In this document: positions 22,898 through 32,788 of the stretch, in pieces
Position numbering within the stretch: the first letter of the stretch is position 1
Layout of the letters: each line of letters begins with the position of its first letter
Source of the DNA: Ochromonas danica
Taxonomy: Eukaryota > Sar > Chrysophyceae > Chromulinales > Chromulinaceae
Assembly (NCBI GenBank): GCA_015146655.1
Contig: VKHL01000062.1
Coordinates: 95,638 to 159,637 of the forward strand
Length of the DNA: 64,000 bases
Reading direction: 5' to 3'
The notes under the pieces: model-generated
Told to the model about the DNA's origin: nothing
The model's database searches: none
Seen by the model: the letters and a program-made list of their open reading frames with translations, nothing else
Program-made: the position numbers and the translations under genes

Positions 22898-23422
22898 ATG
22901 ACATTAACACCTACTCCTATAAACGAGATTATTCCACAGAATAATAATCCTTCAAGTTCCTCTTCTTCAGTCAACTATGACTATGACCCTGCCACAGGTC
23001 AACTGCACCTTTACCTTGGTCCAGACTGTACAGAGACCATCTTCATGCTCCCCTTCCCTTTCTTGTGTATGGGTTGCTGTCTCAGTGCGACCTGTGACTG
23101 GGTCTTCCAGGAGAGAGAGCAGCAGGTGGTCATCCGCTATGCCTGGGGTCACCTTTACCTGCTGCCCTGCCTGCGCTCCGTCCACCGCTACTCCTACCAG
23201 GACATCGCCAATGTGGGCTACTATTGCTGCCATGCGCGAGTCAATGGTGTCCTACAGTATCGCCCCGTGGTGCTGATGAAGGACGGGCAGTACTTCCCCT
23301 TCGCCGCCAAAGACAACGAGCGAGGTCTGCGTCAACACGTGCTGGCCATGCACTTCTTCCTCTTTGGCAGAGGCAATGCAGACTATCGACCTCCTGCCTA
23401 TGAGACTCTCAAGATCAACTGA
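22898..23422 (+). CDS. Hypothetical protein with a Cys-rich hydrophobic segment
   Basis: Single exon, 174 aa, not recognised. After a Ser/Asn-rich start, FMLPFPFLCMGCCLSAT (about 49-65) is a short hydrophobic, cysteine-rich stretch that may be a membrane anchor or a lipidated loop. The remainder looks like a compact beta-rich fold (VIRYAWGHLYLLPCLRSV, YQDIANVGYYCCHARVNG, RPVVLMKDGQYFPFA), loosely like PH-type membrane-associated domains. Codon-like composition continues to the stop and the start ATG is the first available, so I consider it a real gene. No function is proposed. Confidence 0.6.
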   Translation: MTLTPTPINEIIPQNNNPSSSSSSVNYDYDPATGQLHLYLGPDCTETIFMLPFPFLCMGCCLSATCDWVFQEREQQVVIRYAWGHLYLLPCLRSVHRYSYQDIANVGYYCCHARVNGVLQYRPVVLMKDGQYFPFAAKDNERGLRQHVLAMHFFLFGRGNADYRPPAYETLKIN

Positions 23423-23952
23423 GATGATGACGCCTCTAGTCTAGTCTTGATCGTTTGTTTTGCTTTGTTTCTGCAGAAGACCATCACTGCGTTATGTTAT
23501 CTTGTCTGCACATTAGCTAGTCTAGTTACTTTATTGAGAGCTCTGGATTGTCTTAGTTATTACGTATAATCAGATCGTGAGGAGGACATGTTAATTGCTT
23601 ACCTGTAATCATTACGTTACATCAAGTCTGTCTTCTCTGACCAGCACAACATGTGCACACTATGACTCACTCAGTCTGAGGCATTGCTTCAACTCAGTTT
23701 AGCAGCTCAGACCGTCTCATTGGAGGCTGCTTGTAGCAGTTCCAGTTGTTTGTAAGTCTGGCATGGCTGTTTGGACGGACTAAGCAGATAATACTAGCAC
23801 TGTCAAGGGCACAGCCCTATTGTAGTTGATTGCTAAGGTACCACCAGTTAGAGAGAAGACGACATCATTCATTTGATTTCATTTATTACTGGCAATCTCA
23901 TAATGCCTAACACACAAAAAATGCAAAAATAAACTATTTTGACGGAGAAGTC
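23423..23952. other. Convergent intergenic region
   Basis: 530 bp between two genes that end toward each other. No frame, repeat or RNA gene stands out; it should hold the two 3'UTRs. Confidence 0.5.
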
Positions 23953-25239
23953 TTACGGTGTGACGACAGGATTATTGTCAGAGTCAGAGTCAGCAGCAGC
24001 CAGAGTGTCGTCTCTGACAGTGGGACTAGGACCAGCAGGACTAGGACTAGGTGGAGCAGGAGGTGCTGCCACAGTGGCAGGAGAAGTGTAGCTCTTGGTG
24101 GCCTTGATGATGACACACTGCTTGCCTTCTCTTCTCACTTCACATGTCCCGCCCAAGCCTTCAAAGCCTGCTGCTTGTACCAGCTGACGAATTTGATCGT
24201 CTGAGTCAAAGACTGTGAAGCCTTGTCTAGACCCTGACTTCAACATGCCATTCAGACCAGCAATGAAAGTAGTGGCATAGAACTTCCCTCCAGGCTGAAG
24301 CACACGGTAGACTTCAGCCAAAGATTGGTTGATTGCAGGCCAGCAGTGCATGGCAGCGCCTGCATGGACCGCTTGGATGCTGCCAGACAAGAAGGGAAGC
24401 TGCGCACTGTCACAACGAACAAACTCAGGCAAGGGCTGGACACGTTCAAGACGGCATCGTCTTCTTGTCTCCAGTAACATGGAGGGTGAGAGATCAGCTG
24501 CAATCACACGCTGGAAGCGATTAGACAAACAGAACTTGCGTGTCATGAATCCACTGCCACAGGAAAGGTCCAGAACAATCGAGGAGGAGGAGGAGGAGGA
24601 GGTTGATGAGGTGGTAGAGCTAGTGGTAGTGGTAGCATTGCTTTCTTCTTCACCATCAAAGAACGCCAAGGCTTCTTCAAACTCAGCTTGTATTCCAGGG
24701 AAGCCGAAGTTCTCGAAGTTCTGGCGATAGCCCAGCTCATAGACAGCGCTGACCAGAGGGATCTGGAAGAATCTCTGGGCGAGAGGGAAGGAAGGCCGAC
24801 CACTGCTCTGGTTAGTGATGGTCTCCTTGTCCACGAAGTCAGCGTAGAAAGGAGTGACGCGGTACCGACTGCCGTGCTTCAAGTCCACGAAGAAGCTCTC
24901 CTTGACCCAGCCATAGTAGCGAGTGACCAGCTGCAGAGGCTCGAGGCTCTCAGGACAGGCATAGATGTTGCCTGCTAGGTGGTCCCCGTCAAAGATAGAG
25001 AGCAGTCTGGCTTTGTAGTCTGCCAGGCTGTCGTCCACAGAGGAGGAGAGAGAGAAGTCTGAGGACAGGCCAGGGAGGTGGTGACTCGCCGCCCTCTTGG
25101 CCATGCTCCTGTCAGTCATGGAGGTACTACCACTTCCACATGTGGACCTTGTCGTGGTGAGGATGGGAGTGGTGGTAATGGGAAGGCGGTAGGAATAGAC
25201 GAGAATGTTGGAGAGAACAAAGAAGAGCAAGCACAACAT
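23953..25239 (-). CDS. Class I SAM methyltransferase of the plastid type, with targeting presequence
   Basis: Single exon, 428 aa. It resembles the chloroplast-annotated plant methyltransferases that join a short Trm112-like head (YACPESLEPLQ, about 93-103) to a UbiE-like Rossmann domain. Motif I is VLDLSCGSGFMTRKF, followed by VIAADLSPSMLLE and VYRVLQPGGKFYATTF. A Ser/Thr homopolymeric linker (about 195-220) precedes motif I. The N-terminus MLCLLFFVLSNILVYS is a signal peptide and is followed immediately by YRLP and a Ser/Thr/basic stretch, the layout of secondary-plastid targeting. The C-terminal 45 residues are Pro/Ala-rich. Substrate unknown. Plastid location is inference from the leader and family. 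Confidence 0.8.
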   Translation of the reverse strand: MLCLLFFVLSNILVYSYRLPITTTPILTTTRSTCGSGSTSMTDRSMAKRAASHHLPGLSSDFSLSSSVDDSLADYKARLLSIFDGDHLAGNIYACPESLEPLQLVTRYYGWVKESFFVDLKHGSRYRVTPFYADFVDKETITNQSSGRPSFPLAQRFFQIPLVSAVYELGYRQNFENFGFPGIQAEFEEALAFFDGEEESNATTTTSSTTSSTSSSSSSSIVLDLSCGSGFMTRKFCLSNRFQRVIAADLSPSMLLETRRRCRLERVQPLPEFVRCDSAQLPFLSGSIQAVHAGAAMHCWPAINQSLAEVYRVLQPGGKFYATTFIAGLNGMLKSGSRQGFTVFDSDDQIRQLVQAAGFEGLGGTCEVRREGKQCVIIKATKSYTSPATVAAPPAPPSPSPAGPSPTVRDDTLAAADSDSDNNPVVTP

Positions 25240-25581
25240 GCTTTAACAATTTCTTCTTCTTCTTCAAACTGAGCTCTTCTATTTACTAATAAGAGATCTG
25301 TTTATAGTCTGTGACTCACTGCTGGGAAGATGGAGGAGCTGAGCTGAGTCACTCAATGTTGCCACAACACGATGATGACGAGGCTTGCCCTTGCCTTCTT
25401 CTTCACATTACCACACGCATCACAACAATAGTGCACCTTCAAGACCCAGACCCAGACCCTAACCCAGACCTAGACCTAGACCTAGACCTGCTGACTGCTT
25501 TTGTTTTTCAAAACCTTCCACTCAATTGCTCTGTCTGGTCTGAAATTATATTTGAATTCTCCATCATCAATATCGTGGAAA
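25240..25581. promoter_or_regulatory. Divergent intergenic region between methyltransferase and DEK-HMG genes
   Basis: 342 bp between two starts facing away from each other. It contains a hexamer repeat (see 25442-25489) and no gene. Confidence 0.5.
25442..25489. repeat. Hexanucleotide repeat AGACCC/AGACCT
   Basis: About eight hexamers: first the CAGACC form, then one CCCTAACCC interruption that looks telomere-like, then four AGACCT units. It sits about 95 bp upstream of the DEK-HMG start codon. Confidence 0.85.
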
Positions 25582-26663
25582 ATGGCTGATACTACTGAGA
25601 ATATTTCCACTCCTGCAAAGCGTGTTCGAAAGCAAGCTGAATTTTTCACCGTACCATCCACAGAGAAGAAGAAAGAAGTGAAGATCAGCTCTGGCAAGGG
25701 AATCAAATTGGTGGAGTACGAGCACTTCGTCCAAGAGCTCACCAAGCACAAAAGTGACGAAGACCTAGTCAAGCAGCTTCACAGCTTAATGTATGGGTCC
25801 ATAGGACGCAAGGCCAATGCGAAACACAATTTGCGCGAATTCTCAGGTTTCTCACGAGACGTCGACCTCCAGGAGAAGATTGAGAAGGTCACTGAGAATA
25901 AGAAGAAGTGGACCGTCGCGTTGCTGAAGGAGGCCCTGGCGCTGTTTGGACTGGAGAAGGGAGGCAGTCGTGAGGAGCTCTGCAAGCGTCTTGTGGACTA
26001 TCTCTCTGCGCCGAGAATCGTCGTGCATAACGGCAAACGCCCTCGCTCTAGTCTAGGCAAGTCACCTGCTAAGAAGGCTCGCGGGTCAAAGGGCGGAGAG
26101 AAGAAGAAGAGACGGAAGACCTCTCCCTCGGCCTACCTGCTTTTCTGCAATGCTCATCGCGCTGAGGCCAAGGAGGAAAACCCCGACGCTGGGGCTAAGG
26201 ACATTATTAAAATCCTGGCAGAGATGTGGAACGATGCTTCAGACAAGGAGAAACAAGTAAGTACTGATGGCTGAACGACGTGAGAAGCTAACTAATATAT
26301 ATTTACATCTGCGGTCAGAAATGGCAAGCCAAGGCTGAGGAAGAGAAGGCCAAGCTAGCTGCCGAGCAAGAGGATGGAGACGAAGAGAGTGAAGAAGAGG
26401 AAGCAGAAGAAAACGAGGAGATTGACGTCGAGGAAGGTGCTGAAAGTGATGACATGGCGGAGAGTGACAAGGAGGAGGAAGACGAGAAGGAGAAGGAGAC
26501 AGAGGATAATCATGCCGAGGAAGATGCTGTGAAAGAGAAGACGGAGGAGAATCCTGTCGAGGAAGAGGATGCAGCCAATGAAGACAAGCCAGTTGCTGAA
26601 CTGGCAGAAGAACGGAAAGAAGAAGAGGTCCCAGCTGAAGAGAACGAGAAAGCTGACTCTTAA
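25582..26663 (+). CDS. DEK-domain chromatin protein with HMG box
   Basis: Two exons: 25582-26256 and 26319-26663; about 339 aa. Residues about 35-155 match the DEK/SAF-like region: SGKGIKLVEYEHF, LHSLMYGSIGRKANAKHNLREFSGF, and the helix-turn-helix end EELCKRLVDYL. A basic stretch with KKARGSKGGEKKKRRK (likely nuclear signal) leads into an HMG box, SPSAYLLFCNAHRAEAKEEN ... KILAEMWNDASDKEKQ, which is completed by KWQAKAEEEK across the intron. The C-terminal 100 residues are almost entirely Glu/Asp/Lys, a histone-chaperone-like acidic tail. The role is chromatin binding and DNA bending, by family. Animal DEK has no HMG box. Confidence 0.88.
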
Positions 26664-26787
26664 ACGCTTATGATAATGTTTCCAAATTCATTTTCGAGTT
26701 ACTCATTAAGCTGGACTACTGTTTAATGATGAGCTGTAGTTGCTACGAGTGCTTTCAAATGTTATGTCTAGCTGTACGATTAACCTC

Positions 26788-27702
26788 TCACAATGTGCAC
26801 TTGGGCTTGTCCATCTGATGGGGATGATGCATGGGCAGAACTTGTGTGATGCCTCTCAAAGTAGCTGGGCGTTGTAGGAGACAATCAGCCCATTCATTGA
26901 GACGACGGTACTTATCAATGGAGAGGACTTCCCTTGCAGTAAGTCCTGAGGAATGCTTCAAGCCAACTCTCAATTGATTGAACCATGGAAGAATGGCCAT
27001 GTCCGCTATCGTATACTCATGACTGACCATGTAGACGCGGTGTGCAAGATGCTCGTCGAGCACCGAGCAAAGGCGTTGTATCTCTTTGCCATAGCGCATT
27101 ACTCCATAGTCTCTCGCTGCTGTCAGACGACCAGGGCAGTGGGAGAAGTAATGGCCAAAGTTCCCACATGTTGGTCCCCACGCTGACATTTGCCAGAAGA
27201 GCCAGCTCATACATTCGGTCCTCAGGCGAATATCAAGAGGGATGAACAACTGGTATTTATCAGCTAAGTAGACCAGGATGGAGGCACTTTCAAAGATGGC
27301 AATAGGCGCATTGCCAGGACCATTATTATCCACTACGACTGGAATCTTCGAATTAGGATTAATCTGGATAAATCCATTAGAGAATTGATCACCAGCAGCG
27401 ATGTTGATCAAGTGTGCATCATAGTCTATAATTAACTCTTCCAGCAGCACACTGACTTTCTGTCCGTTGGGTGTTCCTAATGAGTAAAGTTGAATTGCGT
27501 TCTTTCCTCCAGGCAGATCCTTGTGAGTCAAGAAGCCTGCAGTAGTGGGCTGTTTGTTTTCAGGGAAGCTAGGGAAAAGATCCTCTAACCTCTTAGGAGG
27601 CTTCCACTCATCACTATTGGAGGTGGAATAGGCCTCGGCCTGCGGTAGTCTGCTGGGTAGAACCCTTCTACCTCTCCCAATTCGTCTTATAGCTGATCGC
27701 AT
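26788..27702 (-). CDS. Glutathione S-transferase, YghU/nu-class-like
   Basis: Single exon, about 304 aa, started at ATG 27702. A basic presequence (MRSAIRRIGRGRRVLPSRL) precedes an N-terminal extension with WKPPKRLEDLFPSF, as in the YghU group of disulfide-bond oxidoreductase GSTs. The thioredoxin-like domain follows: IQLYSLGTPNGQKVSVLLEE (Thr/Asn/Gln glutathione site), NPNSKIPVVVD and the cis-Pro and FESASILVYLADKY elements. The helical domain has FWQMSAWGP and YTIADMAILPW. It probably uses glutathione or its disulfide in peroxide or disulfide reduction. Mitochondrial location is inferred from the leader. Confidence 0.88.
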   Translation of the reverse strand: MRSAIRRIGRGRRVLPSRLPQAEAYSTSNSDEWKPPKRLEDLFPSFPENKQPTTAGFLTHKDLPGGKNAIQLYSLGTPNGQKVSVLLEELIIDYDAHLINIAAGDQFSNGFIQINPNSKIPVVVDNNGPGNAPIAIFESASILVYLADKYQLFIPLDIRLRTECMSWLFWQMSAWGPTCGNFGHYFSHCPGRLTAARDYGVMRYGKEIQRLCSVLDEHLAHRVYMVSHEYTIADMAILPWFNQLRVGLKHSSGLTAREVLSIDKYRRLNEWADCLLQRPATLRGITQVLPMHHPHQMDKPKCTL

Positions 27703-28707
27703 CGCCAATCTCAAGACTATCTCTTCTGTGGGGATTAGATTGTGAACAACGGGGTCAATGTTATGACAGCTTCAGCTTGTCTCTCTGGTCCCTCACTGCG
27801 TGGAAGATTGCGCGGGAAAAAGTCGTTGCAATAGCTGACCTGCTGGACCACTAGACCACACATTAGTAGTTGTTAGCTGATATGAACATAATTACAGATC
27901 AAGGTCTTGGAAAAAGCTCTTGGTGTGTATTGTATTTTATATTACCTAACACGGTAAGACAATACAGTCACTTTCAAATTCCCATTCGATCCGTCGCTCG
28001 TCGTGAACCAGATTGATTATTGCAATTAGTTTAACATTCAAGCAATGACTTTCTGCTTTCATTATGTCGAACATAACAAATATTACCACTTATTAATCAT
28101 CCATGATATTTACATTCCACTGGAAAGAACAAGAAAAGTAGAACTATCTTCCACTGCACCATAGATATGAATACGCTCGGAGTAGAGTTGCAGATCACTT
28201 TTATCCGCTGTTTTCAGACATTCAGTGGAGCATGATGAGGATAACCGATTCTGGCGCCGAAGAAGACTGTCCATGCTGCAGATTGGCATCTTAAAGGAAA
28301 TCAACGAATATAACCTGCACTATTTCCTGATCACAGCCTGTTGCTGACACTTTGACTATCCATCAATTGCTCATTTCCTCGCTCTAACTGCAATCACCAT
28401 GCCATCATACCATCACTTGTCAAGAAGGAACCCCATTGCACTAAGGAGAATCCACTAAATGACTTCAGCAGTGACCTCACCAAAAGAATGATACCCACAT
28501 GAGAAGAAGTGAGAGGATAGTAGCCGTAGCGAGGAAAAGGAAGTGTCCGATGAATGGAATAACAGCACCCTCCATTCTCTCCGGATGACGGAAATGGAGA
28601 GATGCTTTGGTGGAAGATCTCTTGGTGGCCGTTCTTCCCTTCAATCTGGGGAATGGGGTGAAGTGATGGGCTTTCGACTGTTGAGGAGTGAATCGTCTCA
28701 TTGTGTG
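27703..28707. other. Intergenic, no gene recognised
   Basis: About 1 kb upstream of the GST gene and downstream of the DUF5672 gene, both on the minus strand. Open frames here are short, lack domains and carry unlikely compositions. No tRNA, repeat array or conserved motif was seen. Confidence 0.5.
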
Positions 28708-29913
28708 TTAGCATCCACCTTTTCGAATGCTCTTCGGCTTAAGCGCACAAACAGTATTCCCACATAACTCACTGTCAGGGTGAGCTCCAAAGCAATGTGG
28801 ATCGTGCAGGTTGGGATAGAATATCTTCATCTCAGGACATATTGCAATAATCTCTTCTCTCTCTTGGACACTCAGCCCAGGCAGCGTGCCCGATACTGCC
28901 CAAACATCTTCTTGCCAAGAGTAACCTACTCCAGCAAACCCTTTGGCTTCACTGCTATTAGCTAATCGCGGCATAGATGGAAGGGAACAACTCCCCTCCT
29001 TACATGGCGACATCATCTCCAGCAAGCGAGAGACAAAGAATCGATCTTCTTGACCCCATTTCTTGAACGCAACTTGACGTTCTTCATCAGTGGGGGATTT
29101 GCTTAACTCGAAGTCTATTGCAGCCATCATATAAGATCGACTTCGCAGACTAATCCCTCCTTCTCCTCCTTTCCCACCAAAAGCTTTCCACGGAGCACCA
29201 ATATAGTCAAACGAGAGAAAGTCTGTCAGTTGATGAGGGGAGTTGCTGCAAATAATAGCACTGCCTCCAAAGATCAGAACTTTTTCTGCTACCATTTCTG
29301 ACCAGATCCATCGATCAGTAAGTAATTGAAATCGTTTTCGCTTCCGTGACCAGACATCATGAGGTATCTCTGACAGAATGACTTCTCCACGCTCCACCAT
29401 ACGCTGCAGTCCACGATTGATTTTGATGCCAGCTAGTGATTGACCCTTGCCAGTGTAGAAGATCTGAATAATCCAACCGCTGGGAAGGTTGTTCGCCACG
29501 TTTTGTACCATGAAAGTATATCTTCGTTGGAACCAAGTGGGGGAATGAAGCATGAGGGTGGCTGCTACTCCCACATATCGAGAATGGTTTTGATTCTTAC
29601 TTCCAGGGTGATCGGATTCCTGTTGCCTGCCCAATCCAGCTGATGAGACAGGCTGAGAGAGGGGAGGGGAGAGAGGAAGAGGCAGTGGTGGAGAGGACAA
29701 GGACGAAGGCAAGGACGAGGTAGAAGAGGGCAAGGGACAGCTATCCAGAGTTCTTCTTTGCCAGAGAGTGTAGAGGTAGTAAGCCTGGGCCAGAGATAGT
29801 AGCAGCAGGAGGAAGGTACCGCACCTCCCAGTGCCTCCTTGCTGAGAGTGCTGGCGCTTCCTTCCATCTCCTCCCTTCACACCTGCTGAGGGACCTGCTG
29901 GGAAGAAGCGCAT
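28708..29913 (-). CDS. DUF5672 glycosyltransferase-like type II membrane protein
   Basis: Single exon, 401 aa. A short basic cytosolic tail is followed by one membrane anchor (CGTFLLLLLSLAQAYYLYTLW, about 32-52), then a Ser/Pro/Leu-rich stem, typical of Golgi type II enzymes. The luminal part has DUF5672 hallmarks: LSFDYIGAPWKAF, then GKGGEGGISLRSRSYMMAAI and EDRFFVSRLLE. DUF5672 proteins are thought to be glycosyltransferases; activity and sugar are not proven. The Asp/Ser motif usually seen at the acceptor strand reads FGGSAIICSNS here. A copy of the palindromic element lies about 100-150 bp upstream. Confidence 0.82.
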   Translation of the reverse strand: MRFFPAGPSAGVKGGDGRKRQHSQQGGTGRCGTFLLLLLSLAQAYYLYTLWQRRTLDSCPLPSSTSSLPSSLSSPPLPLPLSPPLSQPVSSAGLGRQQESDHPGSKNQNHSRYVGVAATLMLHSPTWFQRRYTFMVQNVANNLPSGWIIQIFYTGKGQSLAGIKINRGLQRMVERGEVILSEIPHDVWSRKRKRFQLLTDRWIWSEMVAEKVLIFGGSAIICSNSPHQLTDFLSFDYIGAPWKAFGGKGGEGGISLRSRSYMMAAIDFELSKSPTDEERQVAFKKWGQEDRFFVSRLLEMMSPCKEGSCSLPSMPRLANSSEAKGFAGVGYSWQEDVWAVSGTLPGLSVQEREEIIAICPEMKIFYPNLHDPHCFGAHPDSELCGNTVCALKPKSIRKGGC

Positions 29914-30553
29914 CTTTGGAGGGTTTCAGTTTTCACTTGCCAGATCTCAGCCTCCACACAGTCAACACTCACTACTCACGGCGCTGAGGAATGAAATCGT
30001 CATCAAATCCAGCAATGCTTGATATGTTCCATGGAATTATTATGGATTCCATTCCAGCATTAAACCATTGCACACAAGCTTTGAGGTTTACCAAGCTGGT
30101 CGGGTTCTGGTAGGTCGGATGATGTGGCCTTAAGTTCCAGATTGCGATGTGGTTAGGAGAAGGTTTGTGCTGAACGCCCCATTCAAGCACTAACCTCTTG
30201 ATAACAGAGTCCAGGGAGATTTTGGTGCTTCAATCTACAGCTTGCTTTCTCGCTTCCTGCCTTTGATATCTTTGTATTAAGCATAAATATCTGCCAACTT
30301 CTTTCCACCAATCCACAATATTCTTATTTACAAAACCCAGATGGTATTGATTTACGATAACATGTTGGTGATTCACGCAGACTACTACCACTACTACACA
30401 ACACACGAAGAGCTAGCTCCACACTGGACAATGGCTGCTCTACTATGCTTAAACCACTATCACGAAGAAAATATGCCTACAATAAAGCACATTCTTGTTG
30501 TAAGATCACATACAGCAGATGAGGAAGAAGGTGAGGTGAGTCGGAGTCGTGTT
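29914..30553. other. Intergenic, promoter side of the DUF5672 gene
   Basis: 640 bp without a convincing gene. It contains the second copy of the palindromic element (30014-30061). A plus-strand open frame overlapping 30341-30613 is rejected because it overlaps the small membrane protein gene and starts without ATG. Confidence 0.5.
30014..30061. promoter_or_regulatory. Palindromic upstream element, copy 2
   Basis: Outer arms AATGCT and AGCATT enclose TTCCATGGAA (30027-30036) and ATGGATTCCAT (30042-30052), the same order and spacing as copy 1. It begins 101 bp upstream of the DUF5672 ATG. Confidence 0.4.
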
Positions 30554-30892
30554 TCAATCGAAGGTGTTGTATTCCGGCCGCTCTTTGCCCAGCACCACCA
30601 ACAAGTTACTTGATCCATGATTGCGAGGAAGAGTACCGACAGGTTTCTTCCTGGGAAAGGTCTCCCAGAAGCCATGTAAGAAGAAGAGCAGGCAGAGACT
30701 GTGGCCGAGCAGTCGCAGAAGACTCTCGAGAGAAAAGTCTTGGCGCAATCGTAGGATAGTGGCCAAGAGAATGAAAACCGATCCTACCAGAGCCAGAGAA
30801 TAGGCTATAAAGTAACGCATGGGAGGCTTCTTCCCCAGAACAACTTCGTCGACTTTGTCATAACCTGGATTTGTGGGATAGAAGTCCCCCAT
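30554..30892 (-). CDS. Small two-transmembrane hypothetical protein
   Basis: Single exon, 112 aa, not recognised. MGDFYPTNPGYDKVDEVV is a polar start. Two hydrophobic segments follow, about 27-46 (YFIAYSLALVGSVFILLATI) and about 57-75 (LRLLGHSLCLLFFLHGFW), joined by a short charged loop. The tail is basic. This is the layout of a small hairpin membrane protein of ER or mitochondria. A third copy of the palindromic upstream element lies about 210-240 bp before the ATG, which supports it being a transcribed gene. Confidence 0.5.
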   Translation of the reverse strand: MGDFYPTNPGYDKVDEVVLGKKPPMRYFIAYSLALVGSVFILLATILRLRQDFSLESLLRLLGHSLCLLFFLHGFWETFPRKKPVGTLPRNHGSSNLLVVLGKERPEYNTFD

Positions 30893-31104
30893 CTCTGAAA
30901 GGGAAGAAATGAAAAGGCCTCACTGCTAGAGACAGATGAGTAAGACTCTCAAGTTGTCCTGGAGGCAGGTCAACGAGGGGGAGTGTTCTGTTGTGTCTTC
31001 CAGCAGGGAGTTCCCTTCCCTTCGCCTCTTCTTCTTCCAGCACCAGAGAGCAGCAGGAGGTCGCGAAGAGAGCATGAAGTTGAAGTTGCAACCAACTCCA
31101 GACG

Positions 31105-31131
31105 ATGGAATCCATATTAAATTCCACGGAA
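31105..31131. promoter_or_regulatory. Palindromic upstream element, copy 3
   Basis: ATGGAATCCAT (31105-31115) next to TTCCACGGAA (31122-31131), one base different from the other copies and in the opposite orientation. It begins 213 bp upstream of the ATG at 30892. Confidence 0.35.
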
Positions 31132-31172
31132 TGATGAATCACTTTCTTCTATTATCGACACTTTCCCAATCA

Positions 31173-32334
31173 CTAAACTCTAGACTTGTGCACGCTCCTC
31201 TTTGGTACTGACTCAGTCATTCTGTTTGCTGTGGTATGGAATAGCTTGTTGGCCACGAAGTCAACATTGTTCCGTGTTTGAATGGTGCGAGCATCCTTGT
31301 CGCCCAACAACTTCCTTCTCACATGTAAAGACCTTGACAGCAAGCGATGACCCTTTAAATAGTCTCCTTTGCGAGCTGATGTTACTCCGAGATTGTTTTG
31401 TGCAGCAGCAGTTTCCAAGTGCTCTTCACCGTAGTTCACTATGAAGGTATCCAAAATGCGACTGTAGTAAGCCTCTCCTTCGTTCAGCCGACCTTCCAGT
31501 ACTTCTAAGTGAGCCAACGGCTGCAAACATTGTGCTATTTGGATACTAAAGGGTCCGAAGATCCTCTACATCCCCACCACATTGGCAATAGAGTTGGTCA
31601 GGGATATTGATCGGATAATATTCTAAACTAACCTCTTTCAGAGCAACTGCTTCTTCATAGAGTTTTCTAGCTTGTCTCTTTTGATGATCAATGTATTTAA
31701 TTGTCGCCAGTGTCATCAAGGCATCTGCAGTGAGATCATCAACACTTTGATGTTCAAGGAGTGAGTAGCACGAAACATGTTCATCGTCATTGATATGATG
31801 GAAAGTCAAATCGGTTTTCAAGGTGATGTTCAATGATGACATGTTCAATTCTCTTGTAGTATGTATACCATTCTCTTGAGCGCTTTGTCTAAGCAGAAGG
31901 AGGGTTTGGGACAGGGTATCACTCGCTTCCTTGTAGTTTCCCATCAAACATTCGAGCACTCCAATATTGTTAACTGCCACTGACTCGTAGTGAGAGCGCG
32001 CTAATCCACCAAATTGTCTGACAAACTTGGCTGCGTTTTCATAATGTCGTTTAGCACAATTTGGCTCATTTCGTGCAAACCAGGTATTGCCTTGTTCGAG
32101 TTCCTATTTCCACGACGAGTAGAAATGTGAAGCATCATCATGTTCAGTATATGATCCCTATGTCAGTGAGCGTCTAACCTGAAGGCAAAGAAGTAGAATT
32201 TGGTCGTTTGCAGTAATTTCTGCCTTCTCTTGATCTTCGAGATCTTTGACCTCTTCTCTATCTAATGCATCAAATGACACTTTTTTAAAGGCAACTTTCT
32301 TCTCAACAGAAGGTGCTGATCTTCGATTGCCCAT
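31173..32334 (-). CDS. Tetratricopeptide-repeat protein with possible N-myristoylation
   Basis: Three exons: 32334-32179, 32103-31570 and 31520-31173; about 345 aa. It starts MGNRRSAPSVEKK, which fits an N-myristoylation signal (Gly2, Ser6). Several TPR units are visible: HYENAAKFVRQFGGLARSHY/SVAVNNIGVLECLMGNYKEA, the DALMTLATIKYIDHQKRQA unit, and in the last exon LNEGEAYYSRILDTFIVNYG and AAAQNNLGVTSARKGDYLKG. They resemble kinesin-light-chain-type repeats and imply protein binding, maybe at a membrane. The last intron is 49 nt; its donor GTAGAG was chosen on phase. Function unknown. Confidence 0.72.
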
Positions 32335-32788
32335 GATTCGATAATAATCCTCTCACTTTCTCTTCTTCCTGTTTTTGGAACTCTTTCCTAGACAAGTGGA
32401 CAGTAAAGTCTATCTTCTCCTTATCTAGGGATATGATTGATGAGAATGGGTAGGTGAGGGTGAGGGTGAGGGATTAATGGGCAATTGATTGTGTGCTAGT
32501 CTTCCTGCTGCGAGAGGAAAAAGGAAGAAGAGACTGACTTCTTCAGGCCAGCTGCAAGCCAAGACTGAAGATTCGTGTGTGTGGCTCTAATCCCTCCTCT
32601 GCCAGTGAAACGGCTCCTACTGCGTTACAGTGAGAATGCTTTGTTTAGTTTAGATGAGATTACGGTGAGGAGCTTCAACTACGTGTAACGTGCAAAATTG
32701 ATTTTTCCGCGGTGATTGTGAGAAGTCACACGCTCTTCATGAAAATGCCATTAGATTTGTTCCCTTCATTACAACCTCTTCTCCCCTT
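32335..32788. other. Intergenic region with a GGTGAG repeat
   Basis: 454 bp upstream of the TPR gene. GGTGAG units repeat three to four times at about 32452-32472. No gene. Confidence 0.5.

Noticed and set aside
28394-28714. Minus-strand open frame just downstream of the DUF5672 stop
   Set aside because: Overlaps the end of the DUF5672 gene in another frame; no domain or conserved pattern.
30341-30613. Plus-strand open frame rich in His and Tyr
   Set aside because: Overlaps the small membrane protein gene, lacks an ATG at its start and shows no fold pattern.
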